64,000 nucleotides of DNA from contig NZ_CP042997.1 in NCBI RefSeq assembly GCF_008087625.1, positions 4,526,001-4,590,000 on the forward strand. The letters are read 5' to 3'. Position 1 is the stretch's first letter; each line of letters opens with the position of its first letter. Positions 9,909-18,593 of the stretch are shown here, one piece after another. A model generated the notes under the pieces. The model was not told where the DNA came from and searched no databases. It saw only the letters and a list, made by a program, of their open reading frames with translations. A program made the position numbers and the translations under genes. Source of the stretch: Aquisphaera giovannonii (GTDB taxonomy: Bacteria > Planctomycetota > Planctomycetia > Isosphaerales > Isosphaeraceae).

Positions 9909-10080
9909 GGGAGAGCCCCCATCGATCGAGACACGTGCGCACAGGGCCGCACCGGGGGCGGGCCCCCCTTGCGGCGACGACTTGGAGTTGACGTGACCCG
10001 GCCCGGGGTCGTTCGGGCCGAGGGGCAGGCGAGGCGCGCACAGTCGCCCCGGATGCCCGAGGGGAGGTATCCGCTTAGAA

Positions 10081-10449
10081 TTAGAAGCGGAAGTTCTGGA
10101 GATAGGCGCGTATGGTCAGCGACTCTCCCAGACTCGCGAGCCCGGTGGTCGAGCCCTCGGGGGTGAGGTGATGGGCGGGGGGGGCGAGCCAGGGCTGTGA
10201 GGCCGGGACGAAGAGTGGCCTGGCGTCGGCCGAATCGAGGAGGGCGTTCGTTCGGGCCGCGTTCGCCTCGACGGCACCGCGGCAGATGCAGTTGTCGTCG
10301 CCGTCCGGACACTGGCAGGGAGCATGCTTACCGCCCGCGTCTCCCGGCGCGGATTCATGCTGCGCGCCATGGCCGATCTCATCGCCACCGCAGAGCAGCG
10401 GGCAGGCGAGGAGGAGGCCGGTCAGGAGCGTGGTGACGAGACGACGCAC
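10081..10449 (-). CDS. Small exported Cys/His-rich protein at the head of the efflux operon
   Basis: The protein (122 residues from a GTG at 10449) starts VRRLVTTLLTGLLLACPLLCGGDEIGHG, a signal or lipoprotein-type leader. A compact motif APCQCPDGDDNCICRGAV follows, preceded by several histidines. The remainder is Ala/Leu/Pro-rich and ends LQNFRF. No family is recognised. It lies 172 bp upstream of the adaptor gene on the same strand and about 40 bp downstream of a strong promoter, so it is probably the first gene of the efflux operon. Given its position and the clustered cysteines, a periplasmic metal-binding or sensing role is plausible but is inference. No ATG fits the signal peptide; GTG is the best start. 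Confidence 0.6.
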   Translation of the reverse strand: MRRLVTTLLTGLLLACPLLCGGDEIGHGAQHESAPGDAGGKHAPCQCPDGDDNCICRGAVEANAARTNALLDSADARPLFVPASQPWLAPPAHHLTPEGSTTGLASLGESLTIRAYLQNFRF

Positions 10450-10489
10450 GTGGTATGGCCCACTGGATAGGATGGGAGCCCATCTCGAA

Positions 10490-10517
10490 AGTATAGGTCC
10501 AGGCCCGGTCGGGTCAA
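10490..10517 (-). promoter_or_regulatory. Sigma70-like promoter of the metal efflux operon
   Basis: On the minus strand a -35 box TTGACC (10517-10512) and a -10 box TATACT (10495-10490) are separated by 16 bp. The -10 box ends 41 bp before the GTG of the Cys-rich exported protein, so transcription would run through that gene, the adaptor, the RND pump and the TolC channel. The matches to consensus are unusually good for this GC-rich DNA. A 16-bp spacer is slightly short. No regulator gene of the MerR, CsoR or ArsR type lies nearby. The rest of the gap 10450-10755 holds nothing else recognisable. Confidence 0.55.
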
Positions 10518-10755
10518 GCCGGCATGGCCATAGACGGCTTACCCCGGACCGCACCGGGGCGCATTCCATTCATCGGCCCCGCGGCGCCGGTCCTCCAATC
10601 GGAGTGCCAGGGCCTCGTCGAATATCCTTGCAGCTTCGATCCCCATTTCCATCCACGAAACATCGAATGACGACACGGCGTGCGACAAGGACTCGCCATC
10701 GTATTCCCGGGATCGATCGGGAGGTTCCGGGCTCGCCGGTATGCGGGGATACCGG

Positions 10756-12315
10756 TCAGGACCCGGCCGGTGCCTTCACCTGGCGCCGGATGCTCACCCG
10801 GCGATCGTTCGGCCGGACCGGTCCCGGGGTGCTGCGGCCGTCGCCCACGTATTTCTGGAGCAGGGCCGTCAGGCGGGCGACGATCTCGGGATGTTCGGCC
10901 TGCCGGTTCCTCGCCTCGGCCGGGTCGTCCGCCAGGTTGAAGAGCTGGACGGCGGGGAGGTCGCGGGCGTCCTTGCGATCGGGGCGGGGATCGCTCCAGC
11001 CGCCGGAGTCCGGGCAGAGGGCGAGCTTCCACGGCCCCTGGCGGATCGCGAACGAGCCGTTGATCGAGTGGTGGACGGTCGCCTCCCGGACCGGCCCTCT
11101 CGCCTCGCCGCGGAGGATCGGCAGCAAGCTCACGCTGTCCTCACCGGCGTCCCTCGGCACCGGCCGGCCGATGATATCGGCGACGGTCGCGAGGAGGTCG
11201 GTGAGGCAGACGGTCTGATCGCTCGACGTCCCGGGCGACACCACGCCCGGCCAGCGGACGACGAACGGGATGCGGTGTCCCCCCTCGTAGATGTCGGCCT
11301 TGTAGCCGCGGTAGGGCCCGCTCGGCCGGTGGCCCCGGCGCACCAGGTCGTCGAATCCGGCGGCCGGGGAGCACCCGTTGTCGCTCGTGAAGACGACGAG
11401 CGTCTCGCCGTCGATCCGGGCGCGGGCCAGGGCGTCGAGGACCCTGCCGACGACGTCGTCCGTCTGCATGACGAAGTCGCCGTACGGGGTCAGGCCGCTC
11501 CGGCCCTTCCAGGCGGCGGCCGGCACGATCGGCGTGTGCGGCGACGTCAGCGCCAAATAGAGGAAAAATGGCCGGCCGGCCCTCGCGGCGGCGGCCCGCT
11601 CCCCGATGATCTTCACGGCGCGGTCGGCCAGCGCGGGCAGGACGTCGATGGCCTCGAAGTCCGCCGCCGCCGGCCCCTTCCGGATCCATTCCTTCTCGAC
11701 CGTCGGCGCGGCGGCGGCCCGATCGCCCTCCAGGAAGACGTACGGCGGCATGTCCAGCGAAGCGACGACTCCGAAGTACGCGTCGAAGCCGCGGCTCGTC
11801 GGCCCCGACGCGAATGGCCGCGCGTAATCGATCTCCCAGCCCGCCCGGGCCGGTCCCTCCGCGCCATCCTTGCCGGCCCAGTCGAGCCCCAGGTGCCACT
11901 TGCCGACCGCCGCCGTGTGGTAGCCCGCCTGCCGGAGCAGGCCGGGGACCGTCAGCCTCCCGGGGGCGATCAGCGGGGGCGAATACCCATCAAGGACCCC
12001 GGACGCCAGCCTCGTCCGCCAGGCGTAGCGGCCCGTCAGGACGCCGTAGCGGGTCGGCGTGCAGACGGACGAGCCGGAATGGGCGTCGGTGAAACGCATC
12101 CCCTCGCCGGCCAGCCGGTCCACATTCGGCGTGGCGATCCTGTTGCCCGGCTCGCAGCAGCGAACGTCTCCGTAGCCGAGGTCGTCCGCCAGGATGTAGA
12201 CGATGTTCGGCCTCTTCGACGCGACGGGCTCGGACGCGCCAATCGCCCCGCCACCGCCGGCGAAGGATGCCATCGGCGGCAGGAGAAACCCGATCATGAC
12301 GAGCAGGTCCCGCAC
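10756..12315 (-). CDS. Exported arylsulfatase (type I, formylglycine-dependent)
   Basis: This sulfatase of about 519 residues has an N-terminal signal segment (LLVMIGFLLPPMASFAGGGG) followed by the metal-binding start RPNIVYILADDLGYGDV. The formylglycine motif C-T-P-T-R is at residues 85-89, and C85 would be the modified catalytic residue. GKWHLG, SPHTPIVP and FTSDNG are further active-site blocks of the family. It should hydrolyse sulfate esters of polysaccharides in the periplasm or at the surface. The start is uncertain: GTG at 12315 completes the signal peptide, while an ATG at 12297 is also possible. The frame stays open far upstream only as the shadow of the neighbouring channel gene. 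Substrate is unknown. Confidence 0.9.
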   Translation of the reverse strand: MRDLLVMIGFLLPPMASFAGGGGAIGASEPVASKRPNIVYILADDLGYGDVRCCEPGNRIATPNVDRLAGEGMRFTDAHSGSSVCTPTRYGVLTGRYAWRTRLASGVLDGYSPPLIAPGRLTVPGLLRQAGYHTAAVGKWHLGLDWAGKDGAEGPARAGWEIDYARPFASGPTSRGFDAYFGVVASLDMPPYVFLEGDRAAAAPTVEKEWIRKGPAAADFEAIDVLPALADRAVKIIGERAAAARAGRPFFLYLALTSPHTPIVPAAAWKGRSGLTPYGDFVMQTDDVVGRVLDALARARIDGETLVVFTSDNGCSPAAGFDDLVRRGHRPSGPYRGYKADIYEGGHRIPFVVRWPGVVSPGTSSDQTVCLTDLLATVADIIGRPVPRDAGEDSVSLLPILRGEARGPVREATVHHSINGSFAIRQGPWKLALCPDSGGWSDPRPDRKDARDLPAVQLFNLADDPAEARNRQAEHPEIVARLTALLQKYVGDGRSTPGPVRPNDRRVSIRRQVKAPAGS

Positions 12316-12500
12316 GCAATTTGCCCCACGGAGGGTCGAAGCACAACGACGCTCTGATGCCCGTCTCAAGCGTAGTGGGGGCCCGCACCGCCGGCAAGGC
12401 GATGGATGGGCCGGCCTGTCGGCCCGGGCCCGCGCGACGGGCGAGCGGCGGCGGCTCCCGCGAGGCACCCGCCGTCGGCGCCTCCTCCCGGGGCCTCGGC

Positions 12501-15500
12501 TCAGGGATCGAACCGCCTCCGCGCCCCCTCCGCGGCGGCCTCCGGATCCGACACCCGGCGGGTCAGCCCGCCCATCGGGGCCGGGATGGCGGCGGGGGAT
12601 GCGGGCTCGTGCGCGACGAGGGCGGTCCGGCGTTCGGGGGCGAGCCGGATGTCCAGCCGCCTCGCCTGGTCGAGGACCTCCCGGTTGAAGGCGTCGCGGG
12701 CCTCCACCTCCTCCGCGTGAGACCGGACGGCGAAGTAGACGTTCACCAGGAGCTCGACCGCCGTGCCGCCCAGGGCGTGGACGTAGATGTCCACGCGGTC
12801 CTTGAGGATGCTCGGCTGCGCCGCCGCGTAGGCGCGCAGGGCCTCGCGGAGGGCGTTGAGCCGATGGGCTGGCGTGTCGTAGTCCACCCCGATGACGGCC
12901 TTGTACCGCCGCGTCGTCCGCGCCCCGCGGTTGTCGATCGAGGCGTTGGCGATGATCGAGTTGGGGATGGTGATGAGCGAGTCGTCCGGCGTCCGGATCC
13001 AGGTCGAGCGGAAGCCGACGCTCTCCACCGTGCCCTCCATGCCGCCGACCACGATCGAGTCGCCGATCTTGAAGGGGTGCTCGCCGATCAGGAGCAGGGT
13101 GCCGAAGAAGTTCTTGAGCGTGTCCTGCGCGGCCAGGGACGCGGCCAGGCCGACGAGCCCGAGGCCCGCGAGCAGCCGCGTGACCCACTCTCCATTGCCG
13201 ACCAGGTAGACCTCGCACGAGGCCGCCACGACGAGCACGGCCAGCTTGAGGAATCGCGCCCCGGTGGGGACGACCATGTCGCTGAGGTTGCGGCGGTGCT
13301 GGAGCTGGTCGCTGTTGGCGTAGAGGGCCATCCCCAGGTCCACAAGGCGGATCGCCGTCCAGGCCATGAGCCCGATCCAGGCGAACTTGAGCACGGGGAG
13401 CGCCCGGCCCCAGGCCGCGACCGGCAGGTCGAGCGGCTCGAGCAGCACCGCGGCGAGGAAGAGGCCGAGCTGCCAGCCCAGCGGCCGGAGCTTGGCCCGC
13501 AGGAACTCGTCGCCGAGGCGGAAGCCCGAGCGCCGGATCGCCCCGCGGAGGCACGCCTCGAAGGCCCGCAGCGCCAGCCAGCCGGCGGCCCCCGCCGCCG
13601 GCACGACCAGCGCGAGGCCGATCCACTGGTAGAGCCCCAGGCCGAGGACGGGGGCCTGGAGCCAGCCCGGCACGGCGCCGCGGGCGAGGATGCCGAGGCT
13701 CGCGCGGGTGACCGGGTCCCGCGCGGGGGCCGCCTTCCTGGAGATCGCCGCCAGGAACATCGGCTCGACCTGCGAGACGGTCTCCGCGGTGAACAGCCAG
13801 TCCCCCTTGCGGGCCTCGCCGGCCGCCTCCAGGCTGATCTGACCGAGCGGGCCGCGATAGTAGACGTACCGCGGCCCCTCCGCCTCGTTGGGGGATTCCT
13901 GGACGTGCAGCGGCCCGGTGCGGTCGAGCACGAACTTGAGCTTGCGGGCCAGCACCGGCCCGATCGCCGACCGGGCCCGGACGGGCACGGCCCCCAGGTC
14001 CAGCGCCGCCGCGGCCGTCTCGTCGTCGCCGCGGGCGACGGCCCGGAGGAAGGTCCTCAGCGTCTGCCGGGCCGACCCGAAGCGGGACTCGCGGTCCTTG
14101 CGCCGCTTCTCCTGGGGGCTCAGCCGGTCGAACAGCTCCGGGACCCGCGCGATCGTGTCCGGCTCGAACTGCCAGCGCCCGTCGGCCTGCCGTGAGATCA
14201 CGACCTGGAAGTCGGACCCCTTGCCGAAGGCCTGCGGCTCCGCGTCCCACGAGTCGCTCACGGACAGCAGGTCGGGGTTCAGGTGCTGCACCACGGCGTC
14301 CAGCTTGCCCGCGACCCGCAGGCCGACGGAGGCGCGGTCCGCCTCCGGGACCTCGCCGAGCGCCATGCACGAGAGGATCCGGCCGGTCCTCGCGTCGTCG
14401 AAGTCGAGCTCGTCCATCCCCTCCAGGAAGGTCCGCAGCGCGGCCCGCGGCGAGGCCAGGTGCGCCGGCACGCCGCCCGGGGCCGGGACCGCGTCGCGCT
14501 CGCCGGCCTTCAGCGAGGCGGCGTCGACCACGACGCCGAGGAACGCGTAGCGCGGATCCGGCGGGGCGTCCCGGAAGCCCTCCACCAGGGCGTCCAGGTT
14601 GTGCAGCGTCCCGCGGTTGAAGAGCCAGGCGTCCCTGCCGTCGGGCTGTCGGATCCGGTCGAGCATGATCCGGCCGCGGTGGTTCGAATGCCAGATGTAC
14701 CGCCAGCCGTCCGGGTCGCTGACGACCTCCTGCGGGAAGAAGAACCCGCATCGCTGGATCACGAAGGCGAGCTTGCGGGCCATCTCCGGCCCGCGCGTGG
14801 CCCGCAGCTTGATCGGCACGTCGCGGAGGTCCAGGCAGCGGGCGGCCTCCGAGAAGTCGCGGAGCGTCACCTCGACGAGGAACTTCCGCATGGTCGCCTC
14901 GGGGTCGGTCCTCCCGTCGGCCATCTTCATCCGCGCCGCCTGCACCTCCCGCTGCTGCCGGGCGACCTCCGAGCGCATCGACGGGATCCTGAGCACGGTC
15001 TCGCGGTCGAACCGCCAGCGGCCGTCGGCCTGCCTCCCCAGGGCGAGGTGATAGCCCGGCTTCTCGACGAGGGTCCATGTCGCGATCGACGATTCCCGGG
15101 TGTCCGGCACGCCGTACAACGCCACGTCCTGACGCGAGACGATGCTGCTGAGCTCGTGCGCCATGAGCGCCGCGTCCGCCTCGCCGACATCCTGGCCGAG
15201 CCCCTTCAGGTCCAGGCAATCGATCGCGTTGACGATCAGCTCCGGCGCCAGGTCGTAGCAGTAGATCGCGAAGAAGAAGGTCTCCAGCATCTTCCGCGGC
15301 GTCGAGCGGTCATTCCACCGGGCAATCTCCCCCGGCGATCGCCCCGGCCGGGCAGCTTTCGACGCGGCGACCGAGCCCTCCCCTCCCGGCGTCACCGTCG
15401 CCCCGGTGGCCGCGACTGCGTGCCTCGGCTCTTGCCCCGTCGTCGGGGCCGAGCCGGCCAGGAGCCAGGCCCCCAGCAGGGCCGGGAGCATCCTTGCCCG

Positions 15501-15536
15501 GGCCCCGCGATCACCGTGCGGCTTCACGTGGTGCAT
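12501..15536 (-). CDS. Mechanosensitive channel (MscS family) with four repeated exported domains
   Basis: The protein is about 1011 residues from the ATG at 15536, which has an AAGGA site 8 nt upstream and is followed by a signal peptide (MLPALLGAWLLAGSAP). The N-terminal 620 residues contain about four related units, each opening like 'MRKFL...DF..A..CLDL..VP', with GPEMARKL or GPVLARKL and a closing W-x-F-x-x-x-T. Several transmembrane helices follow. The C-terminal part is a classic MscS domain: DTLKNFFGTLLLIGEHPFKIGD, GMEGTVESVGFRSTWIRTPD and the pore-lining glycine/alanine helix LLAGLGLVGLAASLAAQ. It is much longer than small MscS. It probably acts as a tension-gated osmotic safety valve. 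Ligands of the repeats are unknown. Confidence 0.88.
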   Translation of the reverse strand: MHHVKPHGDRGARARMLPALLGAWLLAGSAPTTGQEPRHAVAATGATVTPGGEGSVAASKAARPGRSPGEIARWNDRSTPRKMLETFFFAIYCYDLAPELIVNAIDCLDLKGLGQDVGEADAALMAHELSSIVSRQDVALYGVPDTRESSIATWTLVEKPGYHLALGRQADGRWRFDRETVLRIPSMRSEVARQQREVQAARMKMADGRTDPEATMRKFLVEVTLRDFSEAARCLDLRDVPIKLRATRGPEMARKLAFVIQRCGFFFPQEVVSDPDGWRYIWHSNHRGRIMLDRIRQPDGRDAWLFNRGTLHNLDALVEGFRDAPPDPRYAFLGVVVDAASLKAGERDAVPAPGGVPAHLASPRAALRTFLEGMDELDFDDARTGRILSCMALGEVPEADRASVGLRVAGKLDAVVQHLNPDLLSVSDSWDAEPQAFGKGSDFQVVISRQADGRWQFEPDTIARVPELFDRLSPQEKRRKDRESRFGSARQTLRTFLRAVARGDDETAAAALDLGAVPVRARSAIGPVLARKLKFVLDRTGPLHVQESPNEAEGPRYVYYRGPLGQISLEAAGEARKGDWLFTAETVSQVEPMFLAAISRKAAPARDPVTRASLGILARGAVPGWLQAPVLGLGLYQWIGLALVVPAAGAAGWLALRAFEACLRGAIRRSGFRLGDEFLRAKLRPLGWQLGLFLAAVLLEPLDLPVAAWGRALPVLKFAWIGLMAWTAIRLVDLGMALYANSDQLQHRRNLSDMVVPTGARFLKLAVLVVAASCEVYLVGNGEWVTRLLAGLGLVGLAASLAAQDTLKNFFGTLLLIGEHPFKIGDSIVVGGMEGTVESVGFRSTWIRTPDDSLITIPNSIIANASIDNRGARTTRRYKAVIGVDYDTPAHRLNALREALRAYAAAQPSILKDRVDIYVHALGGTAVELLVNVYFAVRSHAEEVEARDAFNREVLDQARRLDIRLAPERRTALVAHEPASPAAIPAPMGGLTRRVSDPEAAAEGARRRFDP

Positions 15537-15867
15537 CGGCCATCCTTGCCCCATCCCATCCCGACCCGGGACGGTGACCATCCCATCTTCGGAGTGCCCA
15601 TCCATGCCGTCGAATCTAGTCGATTCCAGGAATTCGGCAATCCGGATCGGCACGGATCGGGACGTCCCGGCCCCGCCTCGTGCCCCGAACCCCCTCCTCG
15701 CGGCGTCGCTGCCGTCGAGGACGCCGCCTCGTTCCTTCCGCCGCGACGCGACGTCTGGTATCACCAGGGAAGAGCTCCGGCCGTCCCCGGCCCCCATCCG
15801 AAGGGAGGATGGCGGCCCTTCACTCACCCGAATGCAGAATCCGCGGGATCGCCCCCGAGGTCGGACC
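15537..15867. other. Divergent intergenic region without recognised features
   Basis: This 331-bp stretch separates the minus-strand channel gene from the plus-strand GH43-like gene, so it must hold two promoters facing apart. A slightly AT-richer patch lies around 15610-15650, but no pair of -35 and -10 boxes is convincing in either direction. Open frames here are short or shadows of the flanking genes. Confidence 0.4.
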
Positions 15868-16827
15868 ATGAACAGTCGCTGCGGCATCCTGGCACTCGTC
15901 CTCGTCGCGGCCGCGGGCATCCCGGCCGCCGCCCGCGACCCTCTCCCCGCGGACGGCCCGCAAGGCGAGCCCGAGGACGGCCTGCTCTTCACCTACTTCG
16001 TGGGCAACGGCGAGGACGGCCTGCACCTGGCGACGAGCGAGGACGGTTATACGTGGAGGCCGCTGGGCGGCGGCAGGAGCTACCTGAAGCCGCAGGTGGG
16101 CAAATCGAAGCTGATGCGCGACCCGTGCCTGCTGCGAGGGCCCGACGGCACGTTCCAGATGGTCTGGACGGATAGCTGGGACAGCCGGACCATCGGCCAC
16201 GCCTCGTCGAAGGACCTGGTCCACTGGTCCGAGCAGCAGGCCATCGGAGTCATGGAGCACGAGCCGCAGGCCCTCAACTGCTGGGCCCCCGAGGTAACCT
16301 TCGATGAGAGGGCGCAGCGCTACCTCATCTTCTGGTCCACCACGATACCCGGTCGTTTCACGGAGACCGAGCGGACCGGCGACGAGTCGTACAACCATCG
16401 CATCTACGGCACGACGACCCGGGACTTCAGGGCGTTCTCCCCCACGCGCCTCCTCTTCGACGGGGGCTTCAACGTCATCGACGCTACCCTGCTGCGGGCC
16501 GAGGGGAAGTTCTACCTGATCGTCAAGGACGAGACCCTCAAGCCGGTGAAGAAGCACCTGCGCCTGGCCGTAGCCGACACGCCCGACGGCCCCTATACCG
16601 ACGTCTCCGCCCCCTTCACCCCGTCCTGGGTCGAAGGCCCCTCCGCCATCCGGGTCGGCGAGGACTACCTCGTCTACTTCGACCGCTACCGCGACCACCG
16701 CTACGGCGCCGTCCGCTCGCGCGACCTCAAGCACTGGGAGGACATCACCCCCCGCGTGAGCTTCCCGGAGGGGACCAAGCACGGCACCGTGCTCCGCGTC
16801 CCGCGGCGGATCCTCGAGGGGCTCTGA
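15868..16827 (+). CDS. Exported GH43-like glycoside hydrolase (five-bladed propeller)
   Basis: This 319-residue protein has a clear signal peptide (MNSRCGILALVLVAAAGIPAAA). The mature part shows the beta-propeller blocks of family 43-type hydrolases: DGLHLATSEDGYTW, MRDPCLLRGPDGTFQMVW (catalytic-type Asp in D-P), HASSKDLVHWSE, NCWAPEVTFD, NVIDATLLRAEGKFYLIVKDE and WVEGPSAIRVGEDYLVYFD with a candidate acid Glu. It probably trims arabinose- or xylose-containing glycans outside the cytoplasm; the exact sugar cannot be told. The ATG at 15868 follows a GAGGT-like site. It reads toward the minus-strand gene at 16896, with only 68 bp between the two stops. Confidence 0.75.
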   Translation: MNSRCGILALVLVAAAGIPAAARDPLPADGPQGEPEDGLLFTYFVGNGEDGLHLATSEDGYTWRPLGGGRSYLKPQVGKSKLMRDPCLLRGPDGTFQMVWTDSWDSRTIGHASSKDLVHWSEQQAIGVMEHEPQALNCWAPEVTFDERAQRYLIFWSTTIPGRFTETERTGDESYNHRIYGTTTRDFRAFSPTRLLFDGGFNVIDATLLRAEGKFYLIVKDETLKPVKKHLRLAVADTPDGPYTDVSAPFTPSWVEGPSAIRVGEDYLVYFDRYRDHRYGAVRSRDLKHWEDITPRVSFPEGTKHGTVLRVPRRILEGL

Positions 16828-16895
16828 CGTGCGAGGGGTGCGTCAGGTCATGACGGCGTTGCCGACTGCGAGCGGAACGATCGGGGAGAACCCCG

Positions 16896-18101
16896 TCACG
16901 TCCCCGTCGCCCGGTAGTTGCCCCAGACGATGCCCGGGGCGCGCGTGTTGGCCACGAGGTACTGCGGAGCGCGGCCGGGGTAGAGGCTGGGGCTGGCCTC
17001 GCGGCGGTAGATGCCCTGGAAGATGGGCGCCACGCGGCCGATGTAGACCAACGTGCCGGCCGGCAGGGTCACGTCCTCGACGAAGGAGGCCTGGTTCGTG
17101 CCGTACCAGCTCTGGTCGAGGGACAGCTTGCGGATCGCCTGGGCGGGCGAGCTGAAGACGGCCGTGGTCATGAACCGGCCGAAGCGGGTGGCCGCGGACG
17201 AGAAGTTCCGGGACAGGACCAGGGTCGACGTCGTCACGACCTGACGATATTGCAGGTTTGCGAACGTGGCGGCGTCCGCGATCGATAACGGCGTGGGCAC
17301 CGCGGGCGGTTGCTGGATGTGACGGCCCAGCGATCCTCCCGGCCCGAAGGCACCGCCGGCGTTCACCAGGGCGTTCGCGAAGCCGGCCGTCGCCGTCGCG
17401 ATCCTCGAGGCGAAGTCCGGCTGGCCGATCGCCGCGTCGACCTGGGCGATGAAGGTCGTCGTCGCCTGGATCACGGGGGCCGCGACCCTCGGCTGCTGAG
17501 TCGCGCCCAGCAGCGCCTCGCCCTGGAACGCCAGCACCTCCGACTTCATCACGGCCGCCGCCTGGGCATCCGTGATGGTGCTCGTCGTCTGCACGAGCGC
17601 CGAGACCGCCGTCAGGTCGTTCGAAGTCTCCGTCGCCATGACCAGGAACGTCTGCAAGGGGGTCCCGGCCGGCCAGACCTGGCGGCTCAGCGTCAACTGC
17701 TGGATTTCCTGGTAGGCGTCCGAGTTGAACGTGGCCAGGTTCACCAGCTTGAGGTCGTACTGCATCTTCAGCGAGTCGATGCCCAGCCGCAGAGCCTCGC
17801 CCTGCTGGACCAGCAGGTTCGCCGTCCTCGGGGCGCCACCGAACGACCCCGTCGAGGCCGTCTCGTACTGTCCGACGACCTCGTCCACGACCTGCGTGAG
17901 CGTGGCCGGCGCGGTATCCTTCGGTGCCTGGAACTCGATCTGGGCCTGAAGCGACCCCACGAGCCGATTGAACGTCGCCGCCAGGTTGTGGCCTCCCGCG
18001 AGCCCCTGAACCGTCGGCATCTGGAAGGTCGCCATCAGCGCGCGGACCTCGAGAAACTCCACGGCCCATGCGCAACGGCGCGCTCGCCCGTCGTACCTCA
18101 T
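16896..18101 (-). CDS. Exported protein of unknown function with planctomycete LExRxLMA motif
   Basis: The 401-residue protein starts MRYDGRARRCAWAVEFLEVRALMATFQ. The 'basic head, then LE-x-R-x-LMA' pattern is the N-terminal motif common on planctomycete surface and exported proteins, thought to act in export. The remainder is rich in Ala, Thr, Gln and Ser, with long helical stretches (ITDAQAAAVMKSEVLAFQGEALLG) and a C-terminal region ending TRAPGIVWGNYRATGT. No cysteines and no known domain were recognised. The ATG at 18101 follows a GAGGGA site. A weak promoter-like pair (TTGGTA, 17 bp, TATTTC; 18235-18207) lies about 105 bp upstream. Confidence 0.7.
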   Translation of the reverse strand: MRYDGRARRCAWAVEFLEVRALMATFQMPTVQGLAGGHNLAATFNRLVGSLQAQIEFQAPKDTAPATLTQVVDEVVGQYETASTGSFGGAPRTANLLVQQGEALRLGIDSLKMQYDLKLVNLATFNSDAYQEIQQLTLSRQVWPAGTPLQTFLVMATETSNDLTAVSALVQTTSTITDAQAAAVMKSEVLAFQGEALLGATQQPRVAAPVIQATTTFIAQVDAAIGQPDFASRIATATAGFANALVNAGGAFGPGGSLGRHIQQPPAVPTPLSIADAATFANLQYRQVVTTSTLVLSRNFSSAATRFGRFMTTAVFSSPAQAIRKLSLDQSWYGTNQASFVEDVTLPAGTLVYIGRVAPIFQGIYRREASPSLYPGRAPQYLVANTRAPGIVWGNYRATGT

Positions 18102-18593
18102 GACGAATTCCCTCTTGGTTGAGACGATCCCGGAACTACGCCCACGCGGCATTGCGCGACGTTCAGACCTCGAGCACCCGAGAGCCCGCATGGCCCCCAG
18201 ACCTCCGAAATACCCCGGCTCAAAAAAGCTACCAAGCCTCCCAATTGAAAGCAAGCACATGCGGTCCGAGTGTCTCCGATGGCAATCACACGCGAGGATG
18301 ACCGGAGCTGGTTCGCGATGATCAGGAATCGCGGCGACGAAGCCACGCATTCAACCCGCCACAATGCATGACTTGAAAACAGCTTCCAGCAACCCTCCAG
18401 AGAGACAAACAGGCCGAACGCGAACACCGGGCGAGGGCCCCTCCAACGCAGCGGCAACCCGTCGGCGCCATCTCCGAGACCGGCTTGGCCCCTGTCCCGG
18501 GCCGCGGTGGGGATATAGAATGCGGCAGGTCGGTGGCCGCCCGTCGGGGCGGTCGCCCAGGTGACTGGGCCCGTTCTCACGAGAGTTCGCCTC
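18102..18593. other. Divergent intergenic region, AT-richer than surroundings
   Basis: This 492-bp gap separates the minus-strand LExR protein from hypF. Its middle (about 18195-18400) is visibly poorer in GC than the genes, as expected of a divergent promoter region. On the minus strand TTGGTA (18235-18230) and TATTTC (18212-18207) are spaced 17 bp. On the plus strand only a weak TTGAAA is seen near 18373. No coding potential was recognised; the open frames lack family resemblance. Confidence 0.4.

Noticed and set aside
3342-10166. A 2274-residue open frame on the plus strand
   Set aside because: It is antisense to the complete TolC, RND and adaptor genes; its sequence is Arg/Asp/Gly/Pro/His-rich with no family resemblance. 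High GC removes stop codons on the opposite strand.
12321-14195. Long plus-strand frames over the MscS gene
   Set aside because: They are shadows of the minus-strand channel gene, which has a full MscS domain, signal peptide and ribosome site.
12316-15219. Possible 1487-residue fusion upstream of the sulfatase
   Set aside because: The sulfatase frame stays open upstream only because it overlaps the channel gene in another frame; that part is Arg/Gly/Pro-rich, while the real sulfatase begins with its own signal peptide near 12315.
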